64,000 nt of DNA from Shewanella glacialipiscicola (GCF_023283485.1 NZ_JAKILU010000017.1:28702-92701); one strand, 5' to 3'. Numbered from the stretch's first letter, positions 8,547-18,299 are shown. Notes: generated from the letters alone by a model not told the origin. Translations and numbers: made by a program.

Positions 8547-11526
8547 CCTGTTTTTTGTACAGACTACTATTCACTGAGCGTAATGCGCGGTATTTACCCT
8601 GTCCCAGTTTGAGGTTTGTTCTCCAGACGTAATCCCCGCTCAGGTTGATATGTTCCCATCCCAGCGGTGACAGATGGGTAATCAGTTGCTCATTAATCGC
8701 GATCCCTTTCCGTCTCAATGAATCTACCGCTCTTTCTATATAGACCGTATTCCACAGCGAGATCGCCGCAGTCAGCAATGTCAACCCACTTGCCCGGTAA
8801 CTCTGGTTTTCCAGTCCCCGATCTCTGATTTCCCCCAGCCGGTGCATAAAGACTGCTCGCGCAAGGGCATTACGGGCCTCACCTTTATTCAACCCAGCCT
8901 GTACTCGTCGACGCAGCGAAGGATCCCGGAACCAGTCCAACATAAACAATGACCTTTCTATGCGGCCAACCTCCCTCAGAGCCTTTGCCAGACCATTCTG
9001 TTTAGGATAGCTGGCCAGCTTTTTCATCATCAGTGATGCTGTTACCGTTCCCTGCTTTATAGAACTTGCCAGACGCAGTACCTCATGCCAGTGGGTTTCA
9101 ATTTCCTTCAGATTCAGGCTGGTTGAGGAGATGATTGACTGAAGCCCCGGATACAACTCAGCTTTCCCATGAATAAACAGCCGCTTGTCATGAAGATCCC
9201 GGATCCTTGGCGCAAAAGCGAATCCGAGCAGATGCATTAGCGCGAAAACATGCTCAGTGAAACCTGCGGTGTCAGTATAATGCTCTGTAATTTCCAGATC
9301 GGTTTCGTGATACAGCAGACCATCAAGTACGTGTGTTGAATCCCGAACACGGCTGATGACTTTGGTGTAAAACGGGCTGTACTGGTCCGAAATATGTGTA
9401 TAAATTTGCACGCCTGGCTCCTGACCGTATTTCAGATTGACCTGACCCGCATAACGCCCGTGACTCCCCACCCGAAAGTTCTGTCCGTCAGACGATGACG
9501 TTGTTCCATCGCCCCAGAATGCTGCCAGAGGCCGCTTTTTCTGCGCATTAACCAACTCGGCCAGCGCGGCTGAATAGGTTTCATCCCTGATGTACCAGGC
9601 CTGAATGCCCTCGAGTGACGATTTTGTCGTTCCCGGACAGGATTCGGCCATTTTTGTCAGCCCAAGGTTGATCCCATCGGCAAGAATGGTGGTCAGTAAC
9701 AACTTTCTGTCTTTAGGTCTGATGTGATTGTTCTTGAGATGGGTGAAATGGCGGGTAAAACCAGTCCAGCCGTCCACTTCATCCAGCATTTCAGTAATTT
9801 TAGGATGAGGTAGCATGCCGTAAACCAGATCGCCAAAAGGGGATGCTGTTGAAGGAACACTATTATCCAGCGGGGTAATTTTCACGCCTTTATCCGATAT
9901 ATCAACATCGGGTAAATCACCGGCCAGCGCCATTGCATTAACTTCCTCCAGGCGCGATGCCAGAAGCGTCAAACGGCTCTCAATGTATTCATGGCAATCG
10001 CCCGGAACAGCAAGGGGTAACTGGTTATCCTTGAGTGATTTTTCAAAATCGCCGGACGGGATCAGATAATCATCGAAATTCCTGTAACGGCGTGATCCCT
10101 TTACCCAGATATCGCCAGAACGTAATGCTCCCTTCAGCTCATTCAGCACGCAAAATTCGTAATATTTTCGGTCAATGCCGGTGGGGGTAATCACAACTTT
10201 TCTCCAGCTTTCCGGGATGAAACCGATTGGTGCGGAAGGTGGTACTTTTCGGAGTTGCTTTCGATACATCTCTTTGACGGTATCCAGCGCGTCACCGAGC
10301 TGCATTGCAGCGGGAGCAGCCCTGAACTGCAACGCTGACAGCATCCGGGGCGCGTATTTACGCAGCGTACTGTATTTTTCTGTGATCAGATGCAACGGAT
10401 CGAAGTTGTCCTTACGTGACAGGAACCGCGTCTCTTCCACGCTGTTGATGAATTCCTGCCAGGGAAGCACGTCTTCTATTGCGGCCCAGGGATCTTCCCC
10501 AGACTCTCTGGCGTTAAGTAAGGCCTGCCCGACGGTAACGTATTGCTTCAGTTTACTCTGAATCAGCTTTCCCGTTTGCTGGAGCCGCTCGGCCTGAGTG
10601 CGTTTTGCCCTGCTGAACAGACTGCCCAGAATACGCTCGTGCAGATCAATAACTTCATCAGTCAGGGTGGCTCTGGCTTCCGATATGATACAAACCAGCG
10701 AGGCATAACGGCGAACATCCGTGAATTTTGCCAGGTCCCGGCTACTCATTTTCCTGCCTTCGCGTGCGAGTTTCAGGAGCCGGTTCTGATGCACGGAAAG
10801 CGCAATACCGTCAGGCAGTGCCAGCGACTCTATCGCATTTAACCTGTCGATATGTTGCAGGACATTTTTGCCGTTTATTTTTCCCGGAGGCTGAAGCAAC
10901 CAGGCCAGCCGTGAAGGTTGTTCACCCTCAGATACCAGCAGGCGGTCCAGTGCCGCTTTTTGCCCCGGTTCAAGCTGCTCGGTCAGCGCAGAAAAAACCG
11001 CTCTGTCAGCAAGCGTTGTTGCTTCAGCAAGGGTTCGTTCGATCACCTCAACAGAGGGGAAAATAATCTTATTACTGTGGAGCCAGGAGAGCATTTCTTC
11101 CGCAAGTAAAAAACCTCTGTCTGTCCGCATGGCGTGGGGATAAAGGTGGCGAATACAGTTTTTTTGCAGCGCCCGGCTGAAGGGGGATAATTCAAGGTAG
11201 CGGTAGAGTTCAGCCAGATGTTCCCAGCGGGTGACCTCTCTTGATGCATACTCTGCCCACAGATCAGGCTGAAGTTTCAAATGAGCCGCAAGCCGGGAAA
11301 CAACCCCGTAGTGAGGGGACTCATTATTGTCGGGTGGAAATCCTGGCCCTCGCAAATAGCAAAGTAAAACAGCAAAGCCCAGGCGGTTAGCTGGTCTGCG
11401 ATGTTTATTAATAAGCGCGAGGTCATGTTCGTTCAAAAAGCACATGCGCGTCAGAAGAACGTCATCTTCCGGCACAACCAACAAGCGTTCTTTTTCTTCA
11501 CTACTGAGTATTTGTCTCCGTGGCAT
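8542..11526 (-). CDS. tnpA: Tn3-family transposase (inner element)
   Basis: 994-aa Tn3-family transposase, normal full length. It catalyses replicative transposition to a cointegrate. The N-terminus MPRRQILSSEEKERLL is typical of the family, and GAGGAAG about 7 bases upstream fixes the start at 11526 although the frame is open to 11643. TSSSDGQNFRVG holds the first catalytic Asp of the DDE domain. The C-terminus contains the conserved LSPLGWEHINLSGDY. The stop codon lies within the terminal repeat, as in many compact Tn3 elements. Its sequence style is noticeably more enterobacterial and GC-richer than the surrounding plasmid, suggesting transfer from another host group. Confidence 0.95.
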   Translation of the reverse strand: MPRRQILSSEEKERLLVVPEDDVLLTRMCFLNEHDLALINKHRRPANRLGFAVLLCYLRGPGFPPDNNESPHYGVVSRLAAHLKLQPDLWAEYASREVTRWEHLAELYRYLELSPFSRALQKNCIRHLYPHAMRTDRGFLLAEEMLSWLHSNKIIFPSVEVIERTLAEATTLADRAVFSALTEQLEPGQKAALDRLLVSEGEQPSRLAWLLQPPGKINGKNVLQHIDRLNAIESLALPDGIALSVHQNRLLKLAREGRKMSSRDLAKFTDVRRYASLVCIISEARATLTDEVIDLHERILGSLFSRAKRTQAERLQQTGKLIQSKLKQYVTVGQALLNARESGEDPWAAIEDVLPWQEFINSVEETRFLSRKDNFDPLHLITEKYSTLRKYAPRMLSALQFRAAPAAMQLGDALDTVKEMYRKQLRKVPPSAPIGFIPESWRKVVITPTGIDRKYYEFCVLNELKGALRSGDIWVKGSRRYRNFDDYLIPSGDFEKSLKDNQLPLAVPGDCHEYIESRLTLLASRLEEVNAMALAGDLPDVDISDKGVKITPLDNSVPSTASPFGDLVYGMLPHPKITEMLDEVDGWTGFTRHFTHLKNNHIRPKDRKLLLTTILADGINLGLTKMAESCPGTTKSSLEGIQAWYIRDETYSAALAELVNAQKKRPLAAFWGDGTTSSSDGQNFRVGSHGRYAGQVNLKYGQEPGVQIYTHISDQYSPFYTKVISRVRDSTHVLDGLLYHETDLEITEHYTDTAGFTEHVFALMHLLGFAFAPRIRDLHDKRLFIHGKAELYPGLQSIISSTSLNLKEIETHWHEVLRLASSIKQGTVTASLMMKKLASYPKQNGLAKALREVGRIERSLFMLDWFRDPSLRRRVQAGLNKGEARNALARAVFMHRLGEIRDRGLENQSYRASGLTLLTAAISLWNTVYIERAVDSLRRKGIAINEQLITHLSPLGWEHINLSGDYVWRTNLKLGQGKYRALRSVNSSLYKKQA

Positions 11527-11685
11527 AAATGCTTCCTCTGCATATAGTTTATTTACGTTATTTCTTGCCCTGACCGAAACCGGTCGGTTTCGTACACTAC
11601 TCTGCAAATCTGTCCGAAAGTAAGTGAAATTCATTTCGTACATGCGTTATGATTCGTACATCCATTTCGTACATAAAATATCACT
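11527..11685. promoter_or_regulatory. Probable res site and divergent promoters of inner Tn3
   Basis: The 159-bp gap between divergent tnpA and tnpR, where Tn3 elements keep their resolution site. It contains repeated TTCGTACA motifs in the same orientation at about 11588, 11633, 11651 and 11667, plus AT-rich spacers. Resolvase would bind here to resolve cointegrates and to repress both genes. Individual subsites were not delimited. Confidence 0.55.
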
Positions 11686-12264
11686 ATGTCACGTGTTTTT
11701 GCTTACTGCCGGGTCTCTACCCTGGATCAGACCACCGAAAATCAGAGCAGAGAAATCGAGGCTGCCGGTTTTACCGTCCGGCCCCAGCGACTGATTGAAG
11801 AACATATCAGCGGTTCGGTTGCCGCCGGTGAACGACCAGGCTTCACCCGACTGCTTGATCGCATGGAAAATGGCGACGTGCTGATTGTCACCAAGCTGGA
11901 CCGTCTTGGGCGTAATGCCATGGATATAAGAAAAACAGTTGAGCAACTGGCTGCGTCAGATATTCGAGTTCACTGCCTTGCGCTCGGAGGTGTTGATCTG
12001 ACAAGTGCTGCCGGGAGAATGACTATGCAGGTTATTTCAGCGGTGGCGGAATTTGAGCGGGATCTGTTGCTTGAGCGCACACATTCAGGTATTGCGAGGG
12101 CAAAAGCGGCAGGAAAGCGGTTTGGCCGTCCTTCCACACTGAATGAAGAACAGCAACTTTCTGTGATTGAACGCATTAACACCGGGGTCAGTATCAGCGC
12201 CATTGCCCGGGAGTTTAATACCACCCGGCAAACAATTCTTCGGGTAAAGGCAGGTAAGCAATAA
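11686..12264 (+). CDS. tnpR: Serine resolvase TnpR (inner element)
   Basis: 192-aa serine recombinase. The N-terminus FAYCRVST carries the nucleophilic Ser. The conserved [10 protein letters not shown] and [12 protein letters not shown] segments complete the catalytic domain. The C-terminal HTH ([19 protein letters not shown]) binds the res subsites. It resolves the cointegrates made by the divergent transposase. Intact and of normal length. Confidence 0.95.
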   Translation: MSRVFAYCRVSTLDQTTENQSREIEAAGFTVRPQRLIEEHISGSVAAGERPGFTRLLDRMENGDVLIVTKLDRLGRNAMDIRKTVEQLAASDIRVHCLALGGVDLTSAAGRMTMQVISAVAEFERDLLLERTHSGIARAKAAGKRFGRPSTLNEEQQLSVIERINTGVSISAIAREFNTTRQTILRVKAGKQ

Positions 12265-12526
12265 TCCCAGACCCAAGATTCCAGCGTTGACAGTCTGCTC
12301 AGTGCCAGAAGCGGATATTACAATGTGCAGGTATTAAAGTCCGCTATTAGTCGTTAGCAGAACGTTAGTGTAAGGGCGATGAGCAGCGCAGCGGGTTATG
12401 GTCCCAGTATTCTGTGTAAATTATCTTGGCCGGTTTCAATATTATGCTGTAAAAATCATGGTAACAACAGAGTTTAAAATTAATCACTCATAGATAGTAA
12501 TTTTTTGGTAATAGGTTTGCCAGACC

Positions 12527-13456
12527 TCACGCTAGTACAACCGAATAGGTATTACGACCACGTTGTTTACTTAAATACAGCTGCTGGTCTGCCAGTTCTA
12601 TAATATTACTATCGTAGCCTTTCGCTTCATCGGCGACGGCAATGCCAACACTGATGCTCAGTTTGGTGGCGGGAGTTTGGGGGTGTGCGATATCTAATTC
12701 CAATACATGATGCAGCATCTTTTTTGCCACGGTTACTGCGCCATTTATATCGGTATCGGCTAGCAACACTACAAATTCTTCACCTCCATAGCGGGCGACC
12801 GTGTCAGCCTGTCGCCCGTTATGCTTTAGGGCACTGGCCACTTTACGTAAAGCATCATCTCCTGCTAAGTGGCCAAACGTATCGTTATATTTCTTAAAGT
12901 AGTCGATATCAATCATCAATACTGCAAGAGGACTCAGTTTACGTCTATGTTGGGCAAGTTGGATTGATAAAACGTTATCAAAATAGCGGCGGTTATAAAT
13001 ACCGGTTAACCCATCCAGATAAGCGAGAGAACGCAGTAAGTCAGCTTGTCTTTTCAGGGCTAAGTGAGCCTTTACCCGGTTACGTAATGTATTTGTATTA
13101 AATGGCTTTTGAATAAAATCGACGCCACCTGCATCCCAGCAGGCATCTTCATCCGTTTCATGCTGCAAGCCTGTGACGAATATGACCGGGATATCTGCCA
13201 GTTGTTTATCGGCTTTTAATTGCCTGCATGTTTCTAATCCATCCTGCTCAGGCATTACTACATCTAACAAAATGAGATCAGGCCGACTGTCGTGGCAAAC
13301 TTTTATTGCCTGTTTGCCGCTTGTGGCCATCAGAATATTGTACTCGTTGCCTAAAACCTGAAAGACAATCTGAATATTAATAGGTTGATCATCGACAACT
13401 AAAATGGTTGCAGGGAATTGGCTGATAGCTACATTTGGTATAGTGTCAACTGACAT
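12527..13456 (-). CDS. Response regulator diguanylate cyclase (REC-GGDEF)
   Basis: 309-aa cytoplasmic protein. Residues ~17-135 are a CheY-like receiver (LILLDVVMPEQDG contains the phosphorylated Asp). Residues ~145-305 form a GGDEF domain with an intact RYGGEEF active site. An RQAD I-site lies five residues upstream, implying c-di-GMP product inhibition. It would make c-di-GMP from GTP when phosphorylated. It starts 5 bases after the stop of the hybrid kinase, so the two form an operon and probably a phosphorelay, with the kinase Hpt domain passing phosphate to this receiver. It is cargo of the inner Tn3 transposon. Confidence 0.95.
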   Translation of the reverse strand: MSVDTIPNVAISQFPATILVVDDQPINIQIVFQVLGNEYNILMATSGKQAIKVCHDSRPDLILLDVVMPEQDGLETCRQLKADKQLADIPVIFVTGLQHETDEDACWDAGGVDFIQKPFNTNTLRNRVKAHLALKRQADLLRSLAYLDGLTGIYNRRYFDNVLSIQLAQHRRKLSPLAVLMIDIDYFKKYNDTFGHLAGDDALRKVASALKHNGRQADTVARYGGEEFVVLLADTDINGAVTVAKKMLHHVLELDIAHPQTPATKLSISVGIAVADEAKGYDSNIIELADQQLYLSKQRGRNTYSVVLA

Positions 13457-13461
13457 ATAAA

Positions 13462-16400
13462 CTACTCTTTGAATTGACTTAACATTTTATCAACTATCAC
13501 GACTGCTTGCTCAAAAGTCAAGTTGACTAGAGCCTCTTCAAGCTCTTTATTTAGTTCAGGTGTTTGAGCCTGCAGTGACGGTGCCAATTGCTGATAAAGT
13601 GGCAACGCTGCCATGTTGGCAAGATTGAGATGTTGCTTTAGCGTCATTAACTGAGCTGCCTGTTCCGTCCGGCTAACAGGGGCTTGTGCGGTAGCTATTT
13701 GCTGTTCCACTTGTAATAATTTCACCAAGTCTGTAGCGGTGTTAAGAGTTAACTTCAGTATATCCAGAACGTTGTTATCTACCTGATAACCGTCATCACT
13801 GTGCTCACGCAGCTCATCTTCCAAGCGGGCAGTAAGCTTTGCCAGATTGCTAAAGCCAAGTGTGCCTGCAGCACCTTTTAAACTATGAAACAACAATCGT
13901 GCATTACGACGGGTAAGTGTTTTATCCTCTAGTTGTTGTAATGCTTGCCTAAGGTCCTGCTCAAATTGCTTTAATACATTGACATAAATCGTCAGGGAAT
14001 AACCAAGGCGCTGAACAGCAGCTTCGAGTTCAATATGATGCTGCTGGCAGAACGCTAACGCTGCCTGATCAAAATTCAGGTTTGATTTATTAACTTGTTT
14101 GACGTGAGGTGCTTTTTCTGCTTTATGATGGCTGAGAATTTTGGTCGTCAACTCGTTAAGATCAAAAGGTTTTGCGATGTGGTCTTGCATACCTGCTGCC
14201 AGGCAAGCGGCTATATCATCAGACATGGCGTGCGCTGTAATAGCAATAATCGGCAGCAACTGATGTCTAGGTAGCTTTCTAATCTCACGAGTGGTTTGAT
14301 AGCCATCCATTCCCGGCATTTGTATGTCCATCAGTACCATATCAAAGTGCTCTGCCGTACTTTCCAGCATCTCTAACGCTTCCTCACCGCTGCTAGCAAT
14401 TTTGATGGTCGCCCCTAGTTGCTGCAGTAACTCACTGGCAACCAGCTGGTTCGTCAAATTATCTTCTACCAGCAGTAAGGATATTCCCTGCAATGGCAGC
14501 TCGTGCGGGAGGGGGGAGGTCGGGAGCGACAGGTCGAGATCGCCAAAAACAACACTCTTTACTGCCTGTAACATCATATTTTTTGTAACAGGTTTAATTA
14601 AAAATCCATCCAGATAGCGCTCATAATCGTTATTTTGCTCATCGAGCAGTTCTTTTCCATGAGCGGTAATCATTACAATCAGTGAAACCACGCTACTATG
14701 CAATTCCCGTAGCTCGCGAGCGAAGGTTAGGCCATCTTTACCCGGCATACGCCAGTCTACGAAAACGACATCATAGCGAGTACTATCGCGGTGGGCTTGC
14801 TTGACTAATAGTGACGCCTCTTGCGCATCGGACGCAATCTTTGCCTGCCATCCCAACGAGACCGCAATACCTTGTAAAATTATTCGCGCACTGTCGTTGT
14901 CATCGACAATCAACACGCTCAACTTTTCATTACTACGAGTAAACGTTTGAGAGTTTTGGATCGCCCTCTTCTCCGCATTGCGTACGACGACGTTAAAGCT
15001 AAAGGTACTTCCACAACCAAATTCACTCTCTACGCCGATTTCACCACCCATCAAATTCACCAAGCGCTTACTGATGGCTAAACCTAAACCTGTCCCGCCA
15101 TAGCGACGACTTATTGAAGAATCTGCTTGTTGAAAACCGGAAAAAAGAGCGTTCTGTTGCTCCAGCGTGATACCGATCCCAGTATCTTTAATACTGAAAG
15201 ACAAGTTAATCTCGCCCTCTGGCAGTGATTGAGACCTAATTGAGATGAGTATTTCACCCTTATCAGTAAATTTTATGGCATTGCCGACCAGATTTATCAG
15301 GACTTGTTTAATACGGAAACTATCACCTAACAAATGCTCAGGCACATCCGCTGTGACATCGTATAGCACTTCCAATCCTTTTTGCTCTGCACTAGATGAA
15401 AAAACAAGGCCGATATCCTGCAGCAAATCCGTCAAACTAAATGGATGCGGGTCTAGCTCCAACTTACCGGCTTCAACTTTTGAGAAATCCAGAATATCAT
15501 TTAACAAGGTAAGCAAAGACTTAGCTGCACTATAGGCTTTTTCTATATAGTCGGCCTGGCGTTGATCCAGCGTGCTGTTGGCTACCAATTGTAATAATCC
15601 CAGAACTCCATTCATCGGCGTGCGGATCTCGTGGCTCATATTTGCCAAAAACTCAGATTTTGCTTTATTAGCAGACTCAGCTTGTTCTTTTGCTTGTGCC
15701 AGTTCCGCTTCGTATTTAAGTTGTTTAGTTAAATCAAACGCGATACCAAGAAAGCCTGCTAGCTGACCTTGCTCATCTTTTAGTGCACTGCGATTTAGTT
15801 TTACTTGCACCTGTTCACCGGTTTTTGTCAGGTAGGTCCAGCGCACATTATCCGTTTGCCCCAGACGCGCTTTCGCTACAAGGGTTTCAAAACCGACCGC
15901 GATGTTGCTACCGAGCTCAGTGGTCAGCTTAGCGGCATGGTGCTCCACTTCTGCGGGCAGATGAAAAATAGACGGGGTTTGTTGGAAAAGGACCTCCTCT
16001 GCGCGATAGCCTAAGAGTTTTTCTGCTGCTGGATTAAAGGCCGTAATAATGCCTTCTTCATCGGTAGCGATAATTGCGTAGCCCGCGCTGCTAAGAATAC
16101 TGCGCTGCAAGATATTAACACGTGAAATCTCCGCCGTTCGCAGTGCGACCTGCTGTTCAAGCTCAGCATTCGCTTTTAGTAAAGTTTGCTCTGCAATACT
16201 TGCCAGCTCCTGCTTATGACGGATTAACTGACTTCTGCGCATTAACATAAGTTGCAGTAGATACACGCCAAAGGCCAGGATGGTACTGACTGCCATTACT
16301 TCAAAAAATAAGCTGGTGCCAGAGCGCAGTTGCAGTTCATTAATAAAGCGATTGGTTGGCGTAAGCGACAGCTGCCATTGGCGGCCAAATACAGAGAGAT

Positions 16401-17289
16401 TTAATTTATGTTGTAGAGCAGCGTCGTAAGTGTCTTTCACTTCTTGGCTGAAGAACTCGATTGGCGTTTGTTCGGTAATGTCACTGATTTGCAGAAAGAC
16501 ATCGTTTTCCAGACCAGCAACTGAATTAAGGACGTAGTTAATCAGGATTGGGGCGTAACTCCAGCCAAATAAATGTTCAAGCCGTTGCCGACTATCTTGT
16601 GGCACGGTTGTTGTTTTATATACCGGCATTAACATTAAAAAACCCTGTTGAGCTCGCTCATTTGCTTGTACTAAGGTAATGGGCGCTGTTAACCTCACAT
16701 CGTTATTGAACGCCGCATCTAATGCTGCCTTGCGGCGCATTGCTTCGGAACCAATATCAACCCCCACGGCCTCTCGGTTGTTTTGCTCAGGTTCAATATA
16801 GGTGATCACAAAAAGGCTATCTTGGTGTGGCGTAAGCTGCCTGATTTGGAAGTTGTAGCTTGGTCGCTCGGCAGCCATCCGGTCTAGAAATGCCGCAGTT
16901 TGGTTTGGTTCAACTTTGATGATTAAACCAAAACCATGAGCCCCTGGAAACTCCCTTTTATAGTCTCGCACTTGCGTATAGACCTGCATATCGTTGTAAT
17001 CAAAATGCTCAGGGGATACCGACATTACTGCACCACGGGTGCCGCGCAAACCATATTGATACAGCGTGACCTTTTCCTGAACCCCTTCTGCAATTAGATT
17101 TAACCTGACAGTAACCGCATCACTAATTCGCTTTGCTTGGGTTTGTTGTTGCTGATCTACCATGGATGTTGCCACAAAGTAGCCAATAACTAATAACCCT
17201 AACGGTAGCCATAATAACCCTAACGGTAGCCATAATGACATTAACCAACTGCGTAATGAAAATTTGGGAACAGAGATAAGTGACTTCAT
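13462..17289 (-). CDS. CHASE-PAS hybrid histidine kinase with two REC and Hpt
   Basis: 1275-aa inner-membrane sensor kinase. Order: first membrane segment (~residues 14-42), periplasmic CHASE ligand-binding domain (~70-235), second membrane segment (~325-350), PAS (~395-510), HisKA with phospho-acceptor His553 in NMSHEIRTPMNG, HATPase (DTGIGI, GGTGLGLAI), receiver 1 (VDWRMPGKDG), receiver 2 (LMDIQMPGMDG) and a C-terminal Hpt domain (FHSLKGAAGTLG). All catalytic motifs look intact. The likely output partner is the adjacent diguanylate cyclase, linking an unknown extracellular small molecule to c-di-GMP and thus biofilm or motility. A 21-bp tandem duplication doubles the WLPLGLL segment of the first membrane helix. 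Confidence 0.95.
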   Translation of the reverse strand: MKSLISVPKFSLRSWLMSLWLPLGLLWLPLGLLVIGYFVATSMVDQQQQTQAKRISDAVTVRLNLIAEGVQEKVTLYQYGLRGTRGAVMSVSPEHFDYNDMQVYTQVRDYKREFPGAHGFGLIIKVEPNQTAAFLDRMAAERPSYNFQIRQLTPHQDSLFVITYIEPEQNNREAVGVDIGSEAMRRKAALDAAFNNDVRLTAPITLVQANERAQQGFLMLMPVYKTTTVPQDSRQRLEHLFGWSYAPILINYVLNSVAGLENDVFLQISDITEQTPIEFFSQEVKDTYDAALQHKLNLSVFGRQWQLSLTPTNRFINELQLRSGTSLFFEVMAVSTILAFGVYLLQLMLMRRSQLIRHKQELASIAEQTLLKANAELEQQVALRTAEISRVNILQRSILSSAGYAIIATDEEGIITAFNPAAEKLLGYRAEEVLFQQTPSIFHLPAEVEHHAAKLTTELGSNIAVGFETLVAKARLGQTDNVRWTYLTKTGEQVQVKLNRSALKDEQGQLAGFLGIAFDLTKQLKYEAELAQAKEQAESANKAKSEFLANMSHEIRTPMNGVLGLLQLVANSTLDQRQADYIEKAYSAAKSLLTLLNDILDFSKVEAGKLELDPHPFSLTDLLQDIGLVFSSSAEQKGLEVLYDVTADVPEHLLGDSFRIKQVLINLVGNAIKFTDKGEILISIRSQSLPEGEINLSFSIKDTGIGITLEQQNALFSGFQQADSSISRRYGGTGLGLAISKRLVNLMGGEIGVESEFGCGSTFSFNVVVRNAEKRAIQNSQTFTRSNEKLSVLIVDDNDSARIILQGIAVSLGWQAKIASDAQEASLLVKQAHRDSTRYDVVFVDWRMPGKDGLTFARELRELHSSVVSLIVMITAHGKELLDEQNNDYERYLDGFLIKPVTKNMMLQAVKSVVFGDLDLSLPTSPLPHELPLQGISLLLVEDNLTNQLVASELLQQLGATIKIASSGEEALEMLESTAEHFDMVLMDIQMPGMDGYQTTREIRKLPRHQLLPIIAITAHAMSDDIAACLAAGMQDHIAKPFDLNELTTKILSHHKAEKAPHVKQVNKSNLNFDQAALAFCQQHHIELEAAVQRLGYSLTIYVNVLKQFEQDLRQALQQLEDKTLTRRNARLLFHSLKGAAGTLGFSNLAKLTARLEDELREHSDDGYQVDNNVLDILKLTLNTATDLVKLLQVEQQIATAQAPVSRTEQAAQLMTLKQHLNLANMAALPLYQQLAPSLQAQTPELNKELEEALVNLTFEQAVVIVDKMLSQFKE
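17191..17232. repeat. 21-bp perfect tandem duplication
   Basis: Two identical 21-base copies (17191-17211 and 17212-17232) in the 5' end of the hybrid kinase gene. They keep frame and add seven residues (WLPLGLL) to the first membrane segment. Confidence 0.95.
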
Positions 17290-17898
17290 TTAATGCTCAG
17301 GAGGCTCCGATTGATATAAAAAGGGTAGGGCCGATAATTTAGATGGAAAACCAAAATCAAATTCAGAAACAATCCAGCAACTGATTTGCCTGTAGGACTC
17401 GCTCATTATGAAACAGTCGCACCAGCGCGCCGTGTTTTTAAAACAAGTTGAGCCAACCAGTAAATTAGAAACTTATTAAAAATATCAATCTAAGCTCAAA
17501 AAGCAAAACTTTCAAGTTGCATTGAGCTTATGTCGATATGAATAGTCATATTTAATCTACAGAGCAAGGACAAATTAGCGCCCCCTAACATTGTCAATCC
17601 AACTTAATTGCGTGATCTACGGAAATCAATAGAAGCAGATCGCTTTGAAGATGATTGTTGTAGTAAAAAGTTAGCTTGCCTTACTGAGAAGCACGATCCG
17701 AGTGACAATCAACTCGACGAATGGATGCTGGACACTGTGGTTGAGACACATGCCATTTTGCGGTTAAAAGTCCGTCCAACTTCAGGCGTTAATGTCCGCT
17801 CTATCAAGCAAAGCATACTTTCGCATGAGTACTATGATGCGGAGAGAAATTTCTGCTTTTCGCTCAGAGCTGCCTGTCATGTCTGCTTAAGAAACGGC
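17290..17898. other. Non-coding right arm of inner transposon
   Basis: About 600 bp between the kinase start and the right terminal repeat. It should contain the promoter of the kinase-cyclase operon, but no convincing promoter, RNA or gene was recognised. An open frame at 17608-17943 starts at TTG and runs through the terminal repeat, and is not believed. Confidence 0.5.
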
Positions 17899-17936
17899 CT
17901 TAACGTAGGATATTTTCCGTTTTCCAAGCGGACCCC
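17899..17936. repeat. Right 38-bp terminal inverted repeat
   Basis: Inverse of 8509-8546 with one mismatch. Followed directly by the TAGAT duplication (17937-17941). Confidence 0.95.
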
Positions 17937-17941
17937 TAGAT

Positions 17942-17964
17942 AGCCGCCGAACGTCATTTTTCAT
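17942..17964 (-). pseudogene. tnpA: 5' end of the split outer tnpA
   Basis: Start ATG at 17964-17962 preceded by AGGGGG. It encodes MKNDVRRL and joins in frame to the frame ending at 8508 once the inner transposon and one TAGAT are removed. This piece proves the pre-insertion structure of the outer transposase gene. Confidence 0.9.
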
Positions 17965-17987
17965 GGTGAACCCCCTATTTCACTACA

Positions 17988-18299
17988 TCAAATAATTTCC
18001 CGCTCCGCGAGATGTGCAAGTGGAACCATACTTTTATGTAAGATCCCAAATACAACGAATTGATGCTCATGTTGGATGTAATAGATGACATGACTTGAAT
18101 AAGGGAAGCTAAACACATTCATGCGTACCTCGGGTCTATTTTTCCCAAGGCTGGGTGTTTCAGCCAGCAGCAGAATCGTTTGTCTAAGTCCTGATAAATA
18201 TGTCTTCGACTGAGTCGTTCCCCATTGGGCTAACGTAAAGCGGTGAATACCTATCAGATCAGATTGTGCATCGGGCGTTAAATGATAAGTTACCGGCAT
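17988..18299 (-). CDS. RelE/ParE-family toxin
   Basis: 103-aa toxin of the RelE/ParE superfamily: YHLTPDAQSDLIGIHRFT at the N-terminus, a central GKNRPEVRMNVFSFPY basic strand, and HVIYYIQ...FGILHKSM at the end, matching the family's beta-sheet core. ParE members inhibit gyrase and RelE members cut mRNA; the sequence does not decide between these, though ParE fits better. Its ATG overlaps the antitoxin stop (TAATG), so the pair is coupled. The module lies between tnpA and res of the outer Tn3 element, a position known for Tn3-family toxin-antitoxin pairs. Confidence 0.88.
   Translation of the reverse strand: MPVTYHLTPDAQSDLIGIHRFTLAQWGTTQSKTYLSGLRQTILLLAETPSLGKNRPEVRMNVFSFPYSSHVIYYIQHEHQFVVFGILHKSMVPLAHLAEREII

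Larger units (their letters stand above)
8509..17936. mobile_element. Complete Tn3-family transposon with signalling cargo
   Basis: A 9428-bp element bounded by 38-bp inverted repeats (8509-8546 and 17899-17936) that differ at a single base. The repeats start GGGGTCC, contain GGAAAACGGAAAAT and end CTAAG, the classic Tn3 end pattern. It is flanked by TAGAT duplications. Order: tnpA (left, minus), res, tnpR (plus), then REC-GGDEF and hybrid kinase genes (minus), then about 600 bp of non-coding DNA. It sits in the tnpA of another Tn3-family element. The perfect duplication and near-identical ends argue for a recent, simple transposition and a probably active element. Confidence 0.95.

Noticed and set aside
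10175..11249. Several long frames opposite the inner tnpA
   Set aside because: Shadows of the well-supported transposase reading frame on the minus strand; no conserved motifs.
17608..17943. 111-codon open frame in the right arm of the inner transposon
   Set aside because: Starts at TTG, has no ribosome binding site, resembles nothing and runs through the terminal inverted repeat and target duplication.
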